From: CAZYYO01 sp964650965
GTDB taxonomy: Bacteria > Bacillota > Clostridia > Lachnospirales > Lachnospiraceae
DNA: 25,216 nt
Direction: 5' to 3'
Assembly (NCBI GenBank): GCA_964650965.1
Contig: CAZYYO010000035.1
Location: forward strand, 1-25,216
This document shows, in pieces, positions 1 to 7,619 of the stretch (position 1 is its first letter; every line of letters starts with the position of its first letter). The notes below the pieces were generated by a model. That model did not search any database. It had not been told where the DNA came from and worked only from the letters and a program-made list of their open reading frames with translations. The position numbers and the translations under genes are program-made.

Positions 1-53
1 TACACTTGTTCTTGTTGCATATTCGTTTTATGAAAATAATATAATTTCAAGAA

Positions 54-153
54 TAACATTAGTGTGACACAAGCCCAACGAAGTTATGCGCTTTGTCGAG
101 ATTTTGGGATGAAAAAAAGTTCAATTTTTTCGTAACATTAACTTGACACAAGC
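54..153. repeat. Pair of 21-bp imperfect direct repeats
   Basis: Positions 54-74 and 133-153 share TAACATTA, then three differing bases (GTG versus ACT), then TGACACAAGC, so 18 of 21 positions match, at an offset of 79 bp. GACACAA-type words are common near the ends of IS256-family elements, so one or both copies may be the far end of the broken element whose transposase start lies at 513. A convincing matching inverted end on the other side (about 590-615, with GTGTAAATTC read on the minus strand) shares only a few bases, so the element's boundaries are not resolved. Confidence 0.45.
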
Positions 154-223
154 GGGCTGGGGGGCACTGTGCGTGCGGGATAGCCTGCCGGTATAAAAGA
201 AATCTGCGGGAGCCATTCCAATA

Positions 224-264
224 AGAAATCCCAAGAATCATTTCGACCAGAAATCCCAAGAATC
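224..264. repeat. 16-bp direct repeat, two copies 25 bp apart
   Basis: AGAAATCCCAAGAATC occurs exactly at 224-239 and again at 249-264, separated by nine bases. It directly abuts the array of 7-bp repeats, which shares the CCAAG core with it. It may be part of the same repeat-bearing segment that replaced the body of the transposase gene. Confidence 0.7.
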
Positions 265-267
265 CTT

Positions 268-323
268 CCAAGTACCAAGCACCAAGTACCAAGTACCAAG
301 TACGAAGTGCCAAGCGCCAAGTC
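268..323. repeat. Tandem array of eight 7-bp repeats
   Basis: Eight consecutive heptamers run from 268 to 323. The consensus is CCAAGTA (TACTTGG on the other strand). Four units are exact, three carry one or two changes (CCAAGCA, CCAAGCG, CCAAGTC) and one reads CGAAGTG. The array begins at the point where similarity to the IS256 transposase stops. The unit length is not a multiple of three, so gain or loss of a copy would shift any frame across it. Heptanucleotide arrays of this kind can expand or contract by slipped-strand mispairing; whether this one varies is unknown. Confidence 0.85.
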
Positions 324-513
324 TGGTGCCATTTCGATAGTCAGATCTGTCACCTGAACGTTCATAGTTTTCAGCCCCTAGCTGTTCCGTAGACTCAGCT
401 AGGAGAACCTGATTGAGGATGGACTCCATAAGTTTTCCAAAAGCCTCATCCTTAGTTTCTGAAAAAAGTCCTACAAAAAAATCATAGTCTAGTGTAAAAT
501 GTAATTGAGCCAT
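322..513 (-). pseudogene. IS256-family transposase, N-terminal fragment
   Basis: The first 64 residues (MAQLHFTLDYDFF..., LMESILNQVLLAES, EQLGAENYERS, DYRNGTR) are the well-conserved start of IS256/mutator-type transposases. The start ATG at 513 has AAAGGAAAG a few bases upstream. A complete protein is about 400 residues and carries a DDE catalytic triad; here the frame passes after Arg64 into the 7-bp repeat array, and nothing of the catalytic core is present before the window start. The copy cannot make transposase. The leader at 514-615 is A/T-rich and may retain the element's outer end. The family call is secure; how the rest was lost (deletion, or insertion of the repeat segment) is inference. 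Confidence 0.85.
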
Positions 514-640
514 AGTTCGCTTTCCTTTCAGTAATGTTTTTGTGGTGATTACATTTTAACTGAAAATCGAGCTATGTGCTCATTTTTATTTTATTGAATT
601 TACACCATTATACAGCCACTATCAGAAAAAGAGAGGTCAA

Positions 641-678
641 AAGGGCAATGACGGAAAAAAGATGAGATATTGCCCCTT
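641..678 (-). terminator. Possible terminator of the small minus-strand ORF
   Basis: Read on the minus strand, AAGGGGCAAT pairs with ATTGCCCTT (one bulged G) around a loop of about 19 bases, followed by TTTT. It lies about 35 bases past the stop of the ORF at 714-884 and is correctly oriented to end its transcript. The large loop and short T run make it a weak candidate. Confidence 0.35.
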
Positions 679-713
679 CCAGGGATATTCCTACAGCCTT
701 ACATCGTGATTAC

Positions 714-884
714 TTAAAATATTGCTCTATCATGCTTTGCATTTGCCCAGAGTATACCCAGAGTATAACCAGAGAATATGAGATGCTCTGCTGTTTCGAA
801 GCTGGTAATCAGGTCCTTCCGTAGGATGTGGTATTTCTTGGCTAAAATGCAGAGCTTTTTTGAGAAATGTTTTAGACATAACAT
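714..884 (-). CDS. Hypothetical 56-residue protein
   Basis: I do not recognise this ORF. It encodes a basic protein starting MLCLKHFSKKLCILAKKYH and ending GILWANAKHDRAIF, with a hydrophobic, aromatic-rich second half too short to be sure of a membrane segment. Support for its being real: GGGAG sits 8 bases before the ATG at 884, the frame is open further upstream but this is the best-placed start, and a hairpin followed by TTTT lies just downstream. It is divergent from the MATE gene, so their promoters would overlap around 885-925. It could equally be a chance ORF or a decayed gene fragment. Confidence 0.35.
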   Translation of the reverse strand: MLCLKHFSKKLCILAKKYHILRKDLITSFETAEHLIFSGYTLGILWANAKHDRAIF

Positions 885-908
885 GGTGCAATCTCCCTGA
901 AAATCATA

Positions 909-914
909 TATAAT
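909..914 (+). promoter_or_regulatory. Candidate -10 element for the MATE-AraC operon
   Basis: A perfect TATAAT lies about 40 bases before the chosen MATE start. No good -35 is found at 16-18 bases upstream (the region reads GTGCAA-like), so this may be an activator-dependent promoter. The AraC-type regulator encoded in the same operon would be an obvious candidate activator. Confidence 0.3.
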
Positions 915-953
915 AGCAAAAGTAATATGACAGGAAGGATAAGACACCATCAG

Positions 954-2288
954 ATGAAGGAAAATAATCTTACAGAAGGAAATATACTTAAGACATTATG
1001 TCTTTTTGCAATCCCATTTTTAATCGCCAATGTTTTGCAGTCTCTTTATGGGGCGGTTGATTTATTTGTCATTGGACGCTATTGTTCCGCAGACAGTGTG
1101 GCAGCAGTCTCTACCGGAACCCAGGTGACCCAGATTGTAACCAGTCTGATTACCGGATTAACGTTAGGAAGCACGGTGCTGATTGGACAGTATAAGGGCA
1201 GTGGAGATATCAAGCGAGTGGAACAAACCATTGGAACGACCCTTACCGTATTTGCAATTACGGCAGTGCTGTTGTCAGTGGCGATGCTGGTTTTTGAGCG
1301 GCCGCTGCTTACCGTTTTGGACACTCCTCCAGAGGCTTTTGAACGAACCATGACCTATGTGGCAATTTGCTCCCTGGGAAATCTGTTTATCTGCGGGTAT
1401 AATGCAATTAGTGCCATTTTGCGGGGATATGGAGATTCGAAAAGTCCCATGTATTTTGTGGCCCTGTCTTGTGTTACCAACATTGTATTGGATTTTCTTT
1501 TTGTAAAATATTTTGCCATGGATGTGGCAGGTACCGCACTTGCTACTATTATTTCCCAGGGCTTAAGCATGGTGGTTGCCATCATCTATCTTAAAAGAAG
1601 AGATTTTGTCTTTGACTTTAAGCCAAGAAGCTTTCTTCCTAAGAAAGAGATTGTAAAACGTCTGGCAGCAGTGGGCATTCCTATTTCCTTTCAGGAATTA
1701 ATGGTAAGAATATCTTTCCTGTATCTGATGACGGTGATGAACCGATGTGGTGTGGCAGCAGCATCGGTTGTGGGAATCAGCAGTAAATATGATGTATTTG
1801 CCATGCTGACAGCCACCTCCATGGCCAGTGCTCTTGCAGCAATTACGGCACAGAATATGGGAGCCGGTAAGCTGGAGCGGGCCAGAAAATCCCTGTGGTA
1901 TGGGCTGGCCGTTGCCATTGGAGTCTCTATGGTCTTTTGGATTTGGGCACAGCTCAGTCCTGAAACCATGATTGGTTTGTTTACAGATGACAGCAAGGTC
2001 ATTGAAGCAGGAATCCCATTTTTTAAATCCTGCAGCTATGATTATCTTATGGTGGCAATGGTATTTTGTCTCAATGGATATTTAAATGGAAGACAAAAGA
2101 CGGTGTGGACCATGATTAGCTGCTGCTTTGGAGCACTGGTTCTTCGCATTCCTATGGTATATTATTTCGGAACCTATTATGGAGATAATCTGGGCATGCT
2201 TGGCAAAATTGCACCCTTTGTATCAGGAATCATGGCCTGCTATACCTTTGTTTATGTATTGTGGGAAGGAAAGCAAAGTAGAAAATGA
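954..2288 (+). CDS. MATE family multidrug/cation antiporter
   Basis: This is a polytopic inner-membrane exporter of the multidrug and toxic compound extrusion family, which couples efflux of organic cations or other small molecules to Na+ or H+ entry. The 444-residue length fits the family (about 440-460). The N-terminal signature is clear: LTEGNILKTLCLFAIPFLIAN, then SLYGAVDLFVIGRY, with the typical STGTQVTQIVTSLITGLTLG segment after it; hydrophobic segments consistent with 12 helices in two halves run to the end. I chose ATG 954 because family members start just before the LTEGNI motif; an in-frame ATG at 927 would add nine residues not seen in relatives. AGGAAGG at 932-938 is rather far (15 bases) from 954, so the start is not certain. 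The stop overlaps the next gene as ATGA. The substrate cannot be told from sequence. Confidence 0.94.
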   Translation: MKENNLTEGNILKTLCLFAIPFLIANVLQSLYGAVDLFVIGRYCSADSVAAVSTGTQVTQIVTSLITGLTLGSTVLIGQYKGSGDIKRVEQTIGTTLTVFAITAVLLSVAMLVFERPLLTVLDTPPEAFERTMTYVAICSLGNLFICGYNAISAILRGYGDSKSPMYFVALSCVTNIVLDFLFVKYFAMDVAGTALATIISQGLSMVVAIIYLKRRDFVFDFKPRSFLPKKEIVKRLAAVGIPISFQELMVRISFLYLMTVMNRCGVAAASVVGISSKYDVFAMLTATSMASALAAITAQNMGAGKLERARKSLWYGLAVAIGVSMVFWIWAQLSPETMIGLFTDDSKVIEAGIPFFKSCSYDYLMVAMVFCLNGYLNGRQKTVWTMISCCFGALVLRIPMVYYFGTYYGDNLGMLGKIAPFVSGIMACYTFVYVLWEGKQSRK

Positions 2289-3487
2289 AGCTGGATGTAG
2301 CCTATATCTTTGAAAGAATTGCATATATGAATCACGTTCCCTTTCATATTTACAATGAGAAGCAGGAAATTATATTTCCATCCGAAGAATATGAAAATGG
2401 AGCAATTTGGAATACCCCAGAGATTCATAAGAACCACACGGACAACGAAAAGCGTCGGTGTGGGATTTTTGAATCTCAGGTAGAATCTCAGATAAAGTAT
2501 GCCTATGTAAATGATGCCGGCAGCATGTATCTGATAGGGCCGGTTCTGGTAAATGAAATCGCAGTGACAGCCATGCGTAATTTCTGTCGTATGGCAGGAC
2601 TGAAGGTAGATAAGGTGCCTATACCTAAGTACAGCTATTCCAATCTGTTTCGTATGCTGGAAATATTATATTACCTTGTGACTCAGGAGAAATTAGATTG
2701 GGTAGATGCCTTTGAGGATGAAGCCTTAGAGCCCATGGAAGAAGGAGCCAAGCTGTCAGAGGTGACGGAGATGTTTTATCAATTAGATAAAACAGAACAA
2801 AATCATCAGCATTTTTCCCTGGAAGAGGAGCGGAAAATGTTTGACCCCATTCGAAATGGAGATGTGGAAGCTCTTAAAATCACTACAAGAGATAATAAGG
2901 ATAATATTGAACGCATTGGTATTATGGCGAAGGACAATGAAAAGCAGATAGAATATATGGTCTTATCCGCTTTAACACTGGCAGCAAGAGCAGCTATGGA
3001 GGGGGGACTGAATCCTTCCATCGCATATAATGTCAGCGATTTGTATCACCAGAAGATAGAGCAATGTAAAACCATGGAGGACTACATGAAGGTACATGCA
3101 GCCATGATGAAGGACTTTGCATCCCGGGTAGCAGAAACCAAGAAAAAGGGTCATGGAATTTATTATATTGAACAAAGTGAAAATTATTTGTTAAATCATA
3201 TGTTTGAACCCATTCGAATTGGAGATATTGCCAGACAATTGGGCATGAATGAAGCCTATCTATCCCGGAGATTTCGAGAGGAGAAGGGAATCAGTATGAA
3301 GGCATATTTAACCAGAGAACGTCTAAAAGGAGCCCGCAACATGCTACAGTACTCGGATTATTCTTATGCACAAATTGCAGAATATTGCTGCTTCCCATCC
3401 CAAAGTCGCTTTGGGGAATTGTTTCGAAAGGAATTCGGAGTAACACCTGCAGAATTTCGTAGAGAGAATAAAGCAGAAACCATATAA
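2285..3487 (+). CDS. AraC-family transcriptional regulator
   Basis: The last 100 or so residues (about 295-395) form a typical two-part AraC DNA-binding domain: first helix-turn-helix IRIGDIARQLGMNEAYLSRRF, linker, second SYAQIAEYCCFPSQSRFGELF, ending in FRKEFGVTPAEFRR. The first 260 residues are a predicted soluble region that I cannot assign to a known ligand-binding fold. It contains a GSMYLIGPVLVNE stretch of the kind seen in PAS/GAF-like sensors, then a mostly helical part. No membrane segment is seen. The start overlaps the stop of the MATE gene by four bases (ATGA), so the two are translationally coupled, and it probably controls this operon, perhaps in response to the exported compound. 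The DNA-binding call is secure; the effector and targets are inference. Confidence 0.9.
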   Translation: MKLDVAYIFERIAYMNHVPFHIYNEKQEIIFPSEEYENGAIWNTPEIHKNHTDNEKRRCGIFESQVESQIKYAYVNDAGSMYLIGPVLVNEIAVTAMRNFCRMAGLKVDKVPIPKYSYSNLFRMLEILYYLVTQEKLDWVDAFEDEALEPMEEGAKLSEVTEMFYQLDKTEQNHQHFSLEEERKMFDPIRNGDVEALKITTRDNKDNIERIGIMAKDNEKQIEYMVLSALTLAARAAMEGGLNPSIAYNVSDLYHQKIEQCKTMEDYMKVHAAMMKDFASRVAETKKKGHGIYYIEQSENYLLNHMFEPIRIGDIARQLGMNEAYLSRRFREEKGISMKAYLTRERLKGARNMLQYSDYSYAQIAEYCCFPSQSRFGELFRKEFGVTPAEFRRENKAETI

Positions 3488-3541
3488 AAAAATAAAGGAA
3501 ATCAAAAAAAAGCACGGAATATGTAAATTGAGACGATAAAT

Positions 3542-3564
3542 GTAATGTATATCAAACACATTAC
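3542..3564. promoter_or_regulatory. Inverted repeat upstream of dgt
   Basis: GTAATGT and ACATTAC form a perfect 7-bp inverted repeat around a 9-base spacer, 26 bases before the dgt start and just ahead of its ribosome binding site (AAGGGAG, 3577-3583). It could be an operator for a dimeric regulator or a small leader hairpin. It has no T run, so it is not an intrinsic terminator. A weak promoter-like pair, TTGAGA (3528-3533) and TATCAA (3550-3555), overlaps it. Confidence 0.3.
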
Positions 3565-3589
3565 CATATTATATAGAAGGGAGCAGTTC

Positions 3590-4603
3590 ATGACAATCAG
3601 AGAAACAATTGAGGCGATGGAACGGGAGACATTAAGTCCCTATGCAACATTGAATGAGAATTCCAGAGGCAGAGACCGAGAAGAGCCTCAGTGTGATATC
3701 CGCCCATTATTTCAAAGAGACCGGGACCGCATCCTTCATTGTAAATCCTTCCGTAGATTGAAAAATAAAACCCAGGTATTTTTAACGCCTAGAGGTGACC
3801 ACTACAGAACCCGTCTATCCCATACCTTAGAGGTATCCCAGAATGCAAGAACCATTGGAAAGGCTCTGCGACTAAATGAAGATTTGGTAGAAGCCATTGC
3901 CTTAGGACATGACCTGGGTCATACTCCCTTTGGGCATGCTGGTGAAAATGTGTTAAATGAGCTGTGTGAAGGCGGCTTTGTACATAGTGAGCAAAGTGTA
4001 AGAATTGTGGAACATTTGGAGAAGGCAGGAGAAGGCTTAAACCTTACCTGGGAGGTAAGAGATGGCATTCGAAATCATCAGACCAGTACCATGCCGGCCA
4101 CTCCAGAGGGACAGATTGTAAGATTGTCAGATAAGATTGCTTATGTAAATCATGATATTGATGATGCTATTCGCGGACAGATTCTGGCAGAAGAGGATAT
4201 TCCCATGGAGCTTCGGAAAACATTGGGAATGGACACCAGAACCAGATTAGATACCCTGATTCATGATGTGATTACCAACAGTATGAACCAGCCGGAGATT
4301 CATATGTCGGAAGAAATAGAACAGGCAATGCATGAGCTGCGGAGGTTTATGTTTGCAAATGTATATAAGAATCCTGTGGCAAAAGGGGAAGAAGTGAAAG
4401 CAAAGCGAATGCTGGCACAGCTTTTTGAATATTATATGGAAAATATTTCAGAGATTCCCGGGAAATATATACGTATGATAGAGCAGGGAGAAGCCAAGGA
4501 CCGGGTAGTGTGTGATTATATCGCAGGTATGACAGATCAGTATGCCGTGACCAAGTTTAACGAATACTTTATGCCCCTGGCCTGGCAGGTAGATGGATAC
4601 TAA
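3590..4603 (+). CDS. dgt: Deoxyguanosinetriphosphate triphosphohydrolase-like protein
   Basis: This is an HD-superfamily dNTPase that cleaves dGTP or other dNTPs to the deoxynucleoside and triphosphate, helping to set dNTP pools. The metal site is complete: His78 (SHTLEV), His107-Asp108 (LGHDLGHTPFGH) with His111 and His116 following, in the dNTPase arrangement. The segments RRLKNKTQVF and GDHYRTRLSHTLEV are family signatures. The length of 337 residues matches the short Clostridia form. ATG 3590 is preferred over an in-frame ATG at 3545 because AAGGGAG lies 6 bases upstream of it and the extra 15 residues are not family-like. It is followed 17 bases later by dnaG, a common pairing in Clostridia that places nucleotide supply next to replication. 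The exact dNTP preference is not readable. Confidence 0.93.
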   Translation: MTIRETIEAMERETLSPYATLNENSRGRDREEPQCDIRPLFQRDRDRILHCKSFRRLKNKTQVFLTPRGDHYRTRLSHTLEVSQNARTIGKALRLNEDLVEAIALGHDLGHTPFGHAGENVLNELCEGGFVHSEQSVRIVEHLEKAGEGLNLTWEVRDGIRNHQTSTMPATPEGQIVRLSDKIAYVNHDIDDAIRGQILAEEDIPMELRKTLGMDTRTRLDTLIHDVITNSMNQPEIHMSEEIEQAMHELRRFMFANVYKNPVAKGEEVKAKRMLAQLFEYYMENISEIPGKYIRMIEQGEAKDRVVCDYIAGMTDQYAVTKFNEYFMPLAWQVDGY

Positions 4604-4620
4604 ATGAGAAAGGATATGAG

Positions 4621-6402
4621 ATGCCCTATTATTCTGATGACATCATAGAAGAGGTACGTTCCAGGAATGATATCGTAGATGTGATTTCCCAATACGTACA
4701 TTTACAAAAAAAAGGCAGCTCCTATTTTGGGCTTTGTCCTTTTCATAATGAGAAAACAGGTTCCTTTTCAGTAACTCCTGGAAAGCAGATGTATTACTGC
4801 TTTGGGTGCGGAGCTGGTGGAAATGTATTCACCTTTTTGATGGAATATGAGAATTTCACATTTTCAGAAGCACTGCAGTATTTGGCAGAACGCAGTGGTG
4901 TAGAGCTGCCCAAGCAGGAAATGAACCAGGAAGCCAGACGGGAAGCAGATAAACGCAGTCGATTATTTGAAATGAATAAGGAAGCAGCCAAATATTTCTA
5001 CAGCCTGCTTCGCAGTCCTAAGGGACAGACTGCTATGGATTATTTTACCAAGAGAGAGTTATCTCAGGAAACCATGCAGAAATTCGGACTGGGATATTCC
5101 GATAAATACAGCAATGATTTGTACACCTATCTTCGCAAGAAGGGGTATGACGATAATATTTTAAAGGACAGCGGTCTGGTGACCATTGATGAACGACGGG
5201 GAGGATATGACAAGTTCTGGAACCGTGCCATGTTTCCCATAATGGATGCCAATAACAAGGTGGTGGCCTTTGGAGGCCGTGTGATGGGAGAGGGAGAACC
5301 AAAATATTTAAATTCTCCGGAAACCATGATTTTCAACAAAAGTCGAACCTTATATGGTTTGCAGCTGGCACGAAAGACTAGGCGGCAGCAGATGATTCTC
5401 TGCGAAGGCTATATGGATGTCATTGCGCTGCACCAGGCAGGCTTTGACAACGCCGTAGCTTCTCTTGGAACAGCACTGACCAGTGGACATGCCAATATGC
5501 TGAAGCGGTATGCTAAGGATGTATATCTAAGCTACGATAGCGACGGAGCTGGTGTAAAGGCTGCCCTTCGAGCCATTCCCATATTAAAGGAAGCAGGAAT
5601 TACCTGTAAAATTATTAATATGCGCCCCCACAAGGACCCGGATGAATTTATCAAAGCCTTGGGAGCAGAGGCATATCAAGAACGCATTGACCAGGCAGAG
5701 AACAGCTTTATGTTTACCATTCGCATGATGGAAACAGGCTATGATATGAAGGACCCGGAATCGAAAACCGCCTTCTTTAATGAGGTGGCCAAGAAGATTT
5801 TAGAATTTCCGGAGGAAATCGAAAGAAATAATTATATTGAGGCAGTAGCATCCCATTATCATACGGGATTTGAAAATATGCGCCAGCTGGTAAATCACTT
5901 TGGAACCAGAGGCGGAATCACTGCAGAGCGAAAGCCGCTGAAAACCGGAATCAACGAGAACAAGAAGAAGGAAGATGGGATGAAGCAGTCCCAAAGGCTA
6001 TTGCTTACATGGCTGGTAGAGGATACCAAGCTGTATCGCATTATTAAGCCATACATTTCCCCCAGAGATTTTACGGAGGAAATATATTGCAAGGTGGCAA
6101 CAGAGCTTTATCGCCAGTTTGAAGAGGAAGAAAATGTAAATCCGGCTAAGATTTGCAGCATGTTTCCCGAAGAAGAGTCCCAGCGGCAGGTTGCCCAGAT
6201 ATTCAACACCACAGTGGGAACCATAGAATCCAAGGCGGACCGGGAAAAAGCATTAAAAGAAACCATACTTCGAATCAAAAGAAACAGCATGGATTGGGAG
6301 AAAAAGAACTTATCTCCCACCGATATGGATGGATTGAAGCGGATTATTGAAAGTAAACGGCAGCTTCAGGAAATGGAACAACTGCATATTTCAATTGATT
6401 AG
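4621..6402 (+). CDS. dnaG: DNA primase
   Basis: This enzyme makes RNA primers for replication and acts with the replicative helicase at the fork. Domains in order: N-terminal CHC2-type zinc finger with Cys39, His42, Cys60 and Cys63; RNA polymerase core; TOPRIM fold from about residue 258 (LCEGYMDVIALHQAG with the catalytic Glu262) and the metal-binding YDSDGAG motif near residue 305; then a C-terminal helicase-interacting region from about 450. The length of 593 residues is normal for Firmicutes. AAAGGA lies 8 bases before the ATG. It sits between dgt and rpoD; the rpsU gene that precedes dnaG in the enterobacterial macromolecular synthesis operon is absent here. Confidence 0.98.
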   Translation: MPYYSDDIIEEVRSRNDIVDVISQYVHLQKKGSSYFGLCPFHNEKTGSFSVTPGKQMYYCFGCGAGGNVFTFLMEYENFTFSEALQYLAERSGVELPKQEMNQEARREADKRSRLFEMNKEAAKYFYSLLRSPKGQTAMDYFTKRELSQETMQKFGLGYSDKYSNDLYTYLRKKGYDDNILKDSGLVTIDERRGGYDKFWNRAMFPIMDANNKVVAFGGRVMGEGEPKYLNSPETMIFNKSRTLYGLQLARKTRRQQMILCEGYMDVIALHQAGFDNAVASLGTALTSGHANMLKRYAKDVYLSYDSDGAGVKAALRAIPILKEAGITCKIINMRPHKDPDEFIKALGAEAYQERIDQAENSFMFTIRMMETGYDMKDPESKTAFFNEVAKKILEFPEEIERNNYIEAVASHYHTGFENMRQLVNHFGTRGGITAERKPLKTGINENKKKEDGMKQSQRLLLTWLVEDTKLYRIIKPYISPRDFTEEIYCKVATELYRQFEEEENVNPAKICSMFPEEESQRQVAQIFNTTVGTIESKADREKALKETILRIKRNSMDWEKKNLSPTDMDGLKRIIESKRQLQEMEQLHISID

Positions 6403-6433
6403 GGACAAAATACTATGAGAGGACGTAGAAAAT

Positions 6434-7618
6434 ATGGCAAAGCAAGCAAAGAGTGAGGAAATGAAAAAAACAGTGGATACCGTAGCAGAGGCTCCAGTGG
6501 AGGATACTGCAAAGGACAAGCCTGCAAAAAAGAAAGCACAGTTTGAAGCAAAGCTAGCAGAGCTTCTTAAGGTGGCAAAGGATAAGAAAAATGTATTGGA
6601 ATATCAGGAAATCAGTGATTATTTCAAGGATATGCAGCTGAATGCAGAGCAGTTTGACAAGATATTAGAGTATATGGAAGCCAATAATATTGATGTGCTT
6701 CGTATGCATGAACAAGAAGAAGATATTATCTTAGATGAAGAAGATGAGATTGAAGTAGAGAAAATTGATCTTTCTGTTCCAGATGGTGTAAGCATTGAAG
6801 ACCCAGTACGTATGTATCTGAAGGAAATTGGAAAGGTACCGCTTCTTACAGCAGAAGAGGAAATTGATCTGGCAAAGCGAATGGAACTAGGAGATCAGGA
6901 GGCTAAGAAACGTCTGGCAGAAGCCAATCTTCGTCTGGTTGTCAGCATTGCAAAAAGATATGTTGGCCGTGGTATGCTGTTTCTTGATTTAATTCAGGAA
7001 GGAAACCTGGGTCTTATTAAGGCTGTAGAGAAATTTGATTATCGGAAGGGATATAAGTTCTCCACCTATGCAACCTGGTGGATTCGCCAGGCCATTACAA
7101 GAGCCATTGCGGATCAGGCAAGAACCATTCGTATTCCTGTGCATATGGTAGAAACCATTAACAAGCTGATTCGTGTCAGCAGACAGTTACTCCAGGAATT
7201 AGGCCGGGAACCCACTCCAGAAGAAATTGCAGAAGAAATGGACATGCCGGTAGAACGAGTGCGTGAAATCTTAAAGATTTCCCAGGAACCAGTATCTCTG
7301 GAAACTCCTATTGGAGAAGAAGAGGACAGCCACTTAGGTGATTTTATTCAGGATGATAATGTGCCGGTTCCAGCAGAAGCAGCTACCTTTACCTTGTTAA
7401 AGGAACAGTTAGAGGAAGTGCTGGGTACCCTTACGGAAAGGGAGCAGAAGGTATTAATTCTTCGTTTTGGATTAGAGGATGGACGTGCCAGAACCCTAGA
7501 AGAGGTTGGTAAGGAATTTAACGTAACCAGAGAACGTATTCGACAGATTGAGGCCAAGGCACTTCGTAAGCTTCGTCACCCCAGCAGAAGCCGTAAGCTG
7601 AAGGATTATTTGGAGTAA
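6434..7618 (+). CDS. rpoD: RNA polymerase primary sigma factor
   Basis: This is the housekeeping sigma-70 factor (SigA). Region 1.1 (about 25-100) is present as a short acidic form. Region 1.2 follows with DPVRMYLKEIGKVPLLTAEEE. Region 2 begins near 163 (ANLRLVVSIAKRY, then GNLGLIKAVEKFDYRKGYKFSTYATWWIRQAI), which recognises and melts the -10 element. Region 3 covers about 238-315, and region 4 runs from about 328 to the end (LTEREQKVLILRFGLEDG, VTRERIRQIEAKALRKLRHP), which binds the -35 element. The 394-residue length fits Firmicutes, which lack the large non-conserved insert of E. coli RpoD. GAGAGG sits about 9 bases before the ATG. It lies 31 bases after dnaG, the classic dnaG-rpoD pair, and its stop is one base from the next start. 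Confidence 0.98.
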   Translation: MAKQAKSEEMKKTVDTVAEAPVEDTAKDKPAKKKAQFEAKLAELLKVAKDKKNVLEYQEISDYFKDMQLNAEQFDKILEYMEANNIDVLRMHEQEEDIILDEEDEIEVEKIDLSVPDGVSIEDPVRMYLKEIGKVPLLTAEEEIDLAKRMELGDQEAKKRLAEANLRLVVSIAKRYVGRGMLFLDLIQEGNLGLIKAVEKFDYRKGYKFSTYATWWIRQAITRAIADQARTIRIPVHMVETINKLIRVSRQLLQELGREPTPEEIAEEMDMPVERVREILKISQEPVSLETPIGEEEDSHLGDFIQDDNVPVPAEAATFTLLKEQLEEVLGTLTEREQKVLILRFGLEDGRARTLEEVGKEFNVTRERIRQIEAKALRKLRHPSRSRKLKDYLE

Positions 7619-7619
7619 T

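Larger units (their letters stand above)
1..713. other. Gene-poor scrap region with IS256 remnant and repeats
   Basis: No intact gene is visible in this stretch. It holds an imperfect 21-bp direct repeat (54-74 and 133-153), a short G/C-rich patch (about 151-190) unlike its A/T-rich surroundings, a repeated 16-bp word (224-239 and 249-264), an array of 7-bp repeats (268-323), the 5' end of an IS256-type transposase gene on the minus strand (322-513), its A/T-rich leader, and an inverted repeat at 641-678. The open frames across the 7-bp repeats on the minus strand encode only repeated Leu-Gly-Thr-Trp-Tyr-like words, because the repeat has no stop in these frames, so I do not read them as genes. 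Confidence 0.7.

Noticed and set aside
59..365. Minus-strand ORFs of 75-84 codons across the 7-bp repeats with Leu-Gly-Thr-Trp-Tyr-like words
   Set aside because: They arise because the heptamer has no stop codon in several frames; there is no ribosome binding site or non-repeat protein similarity.
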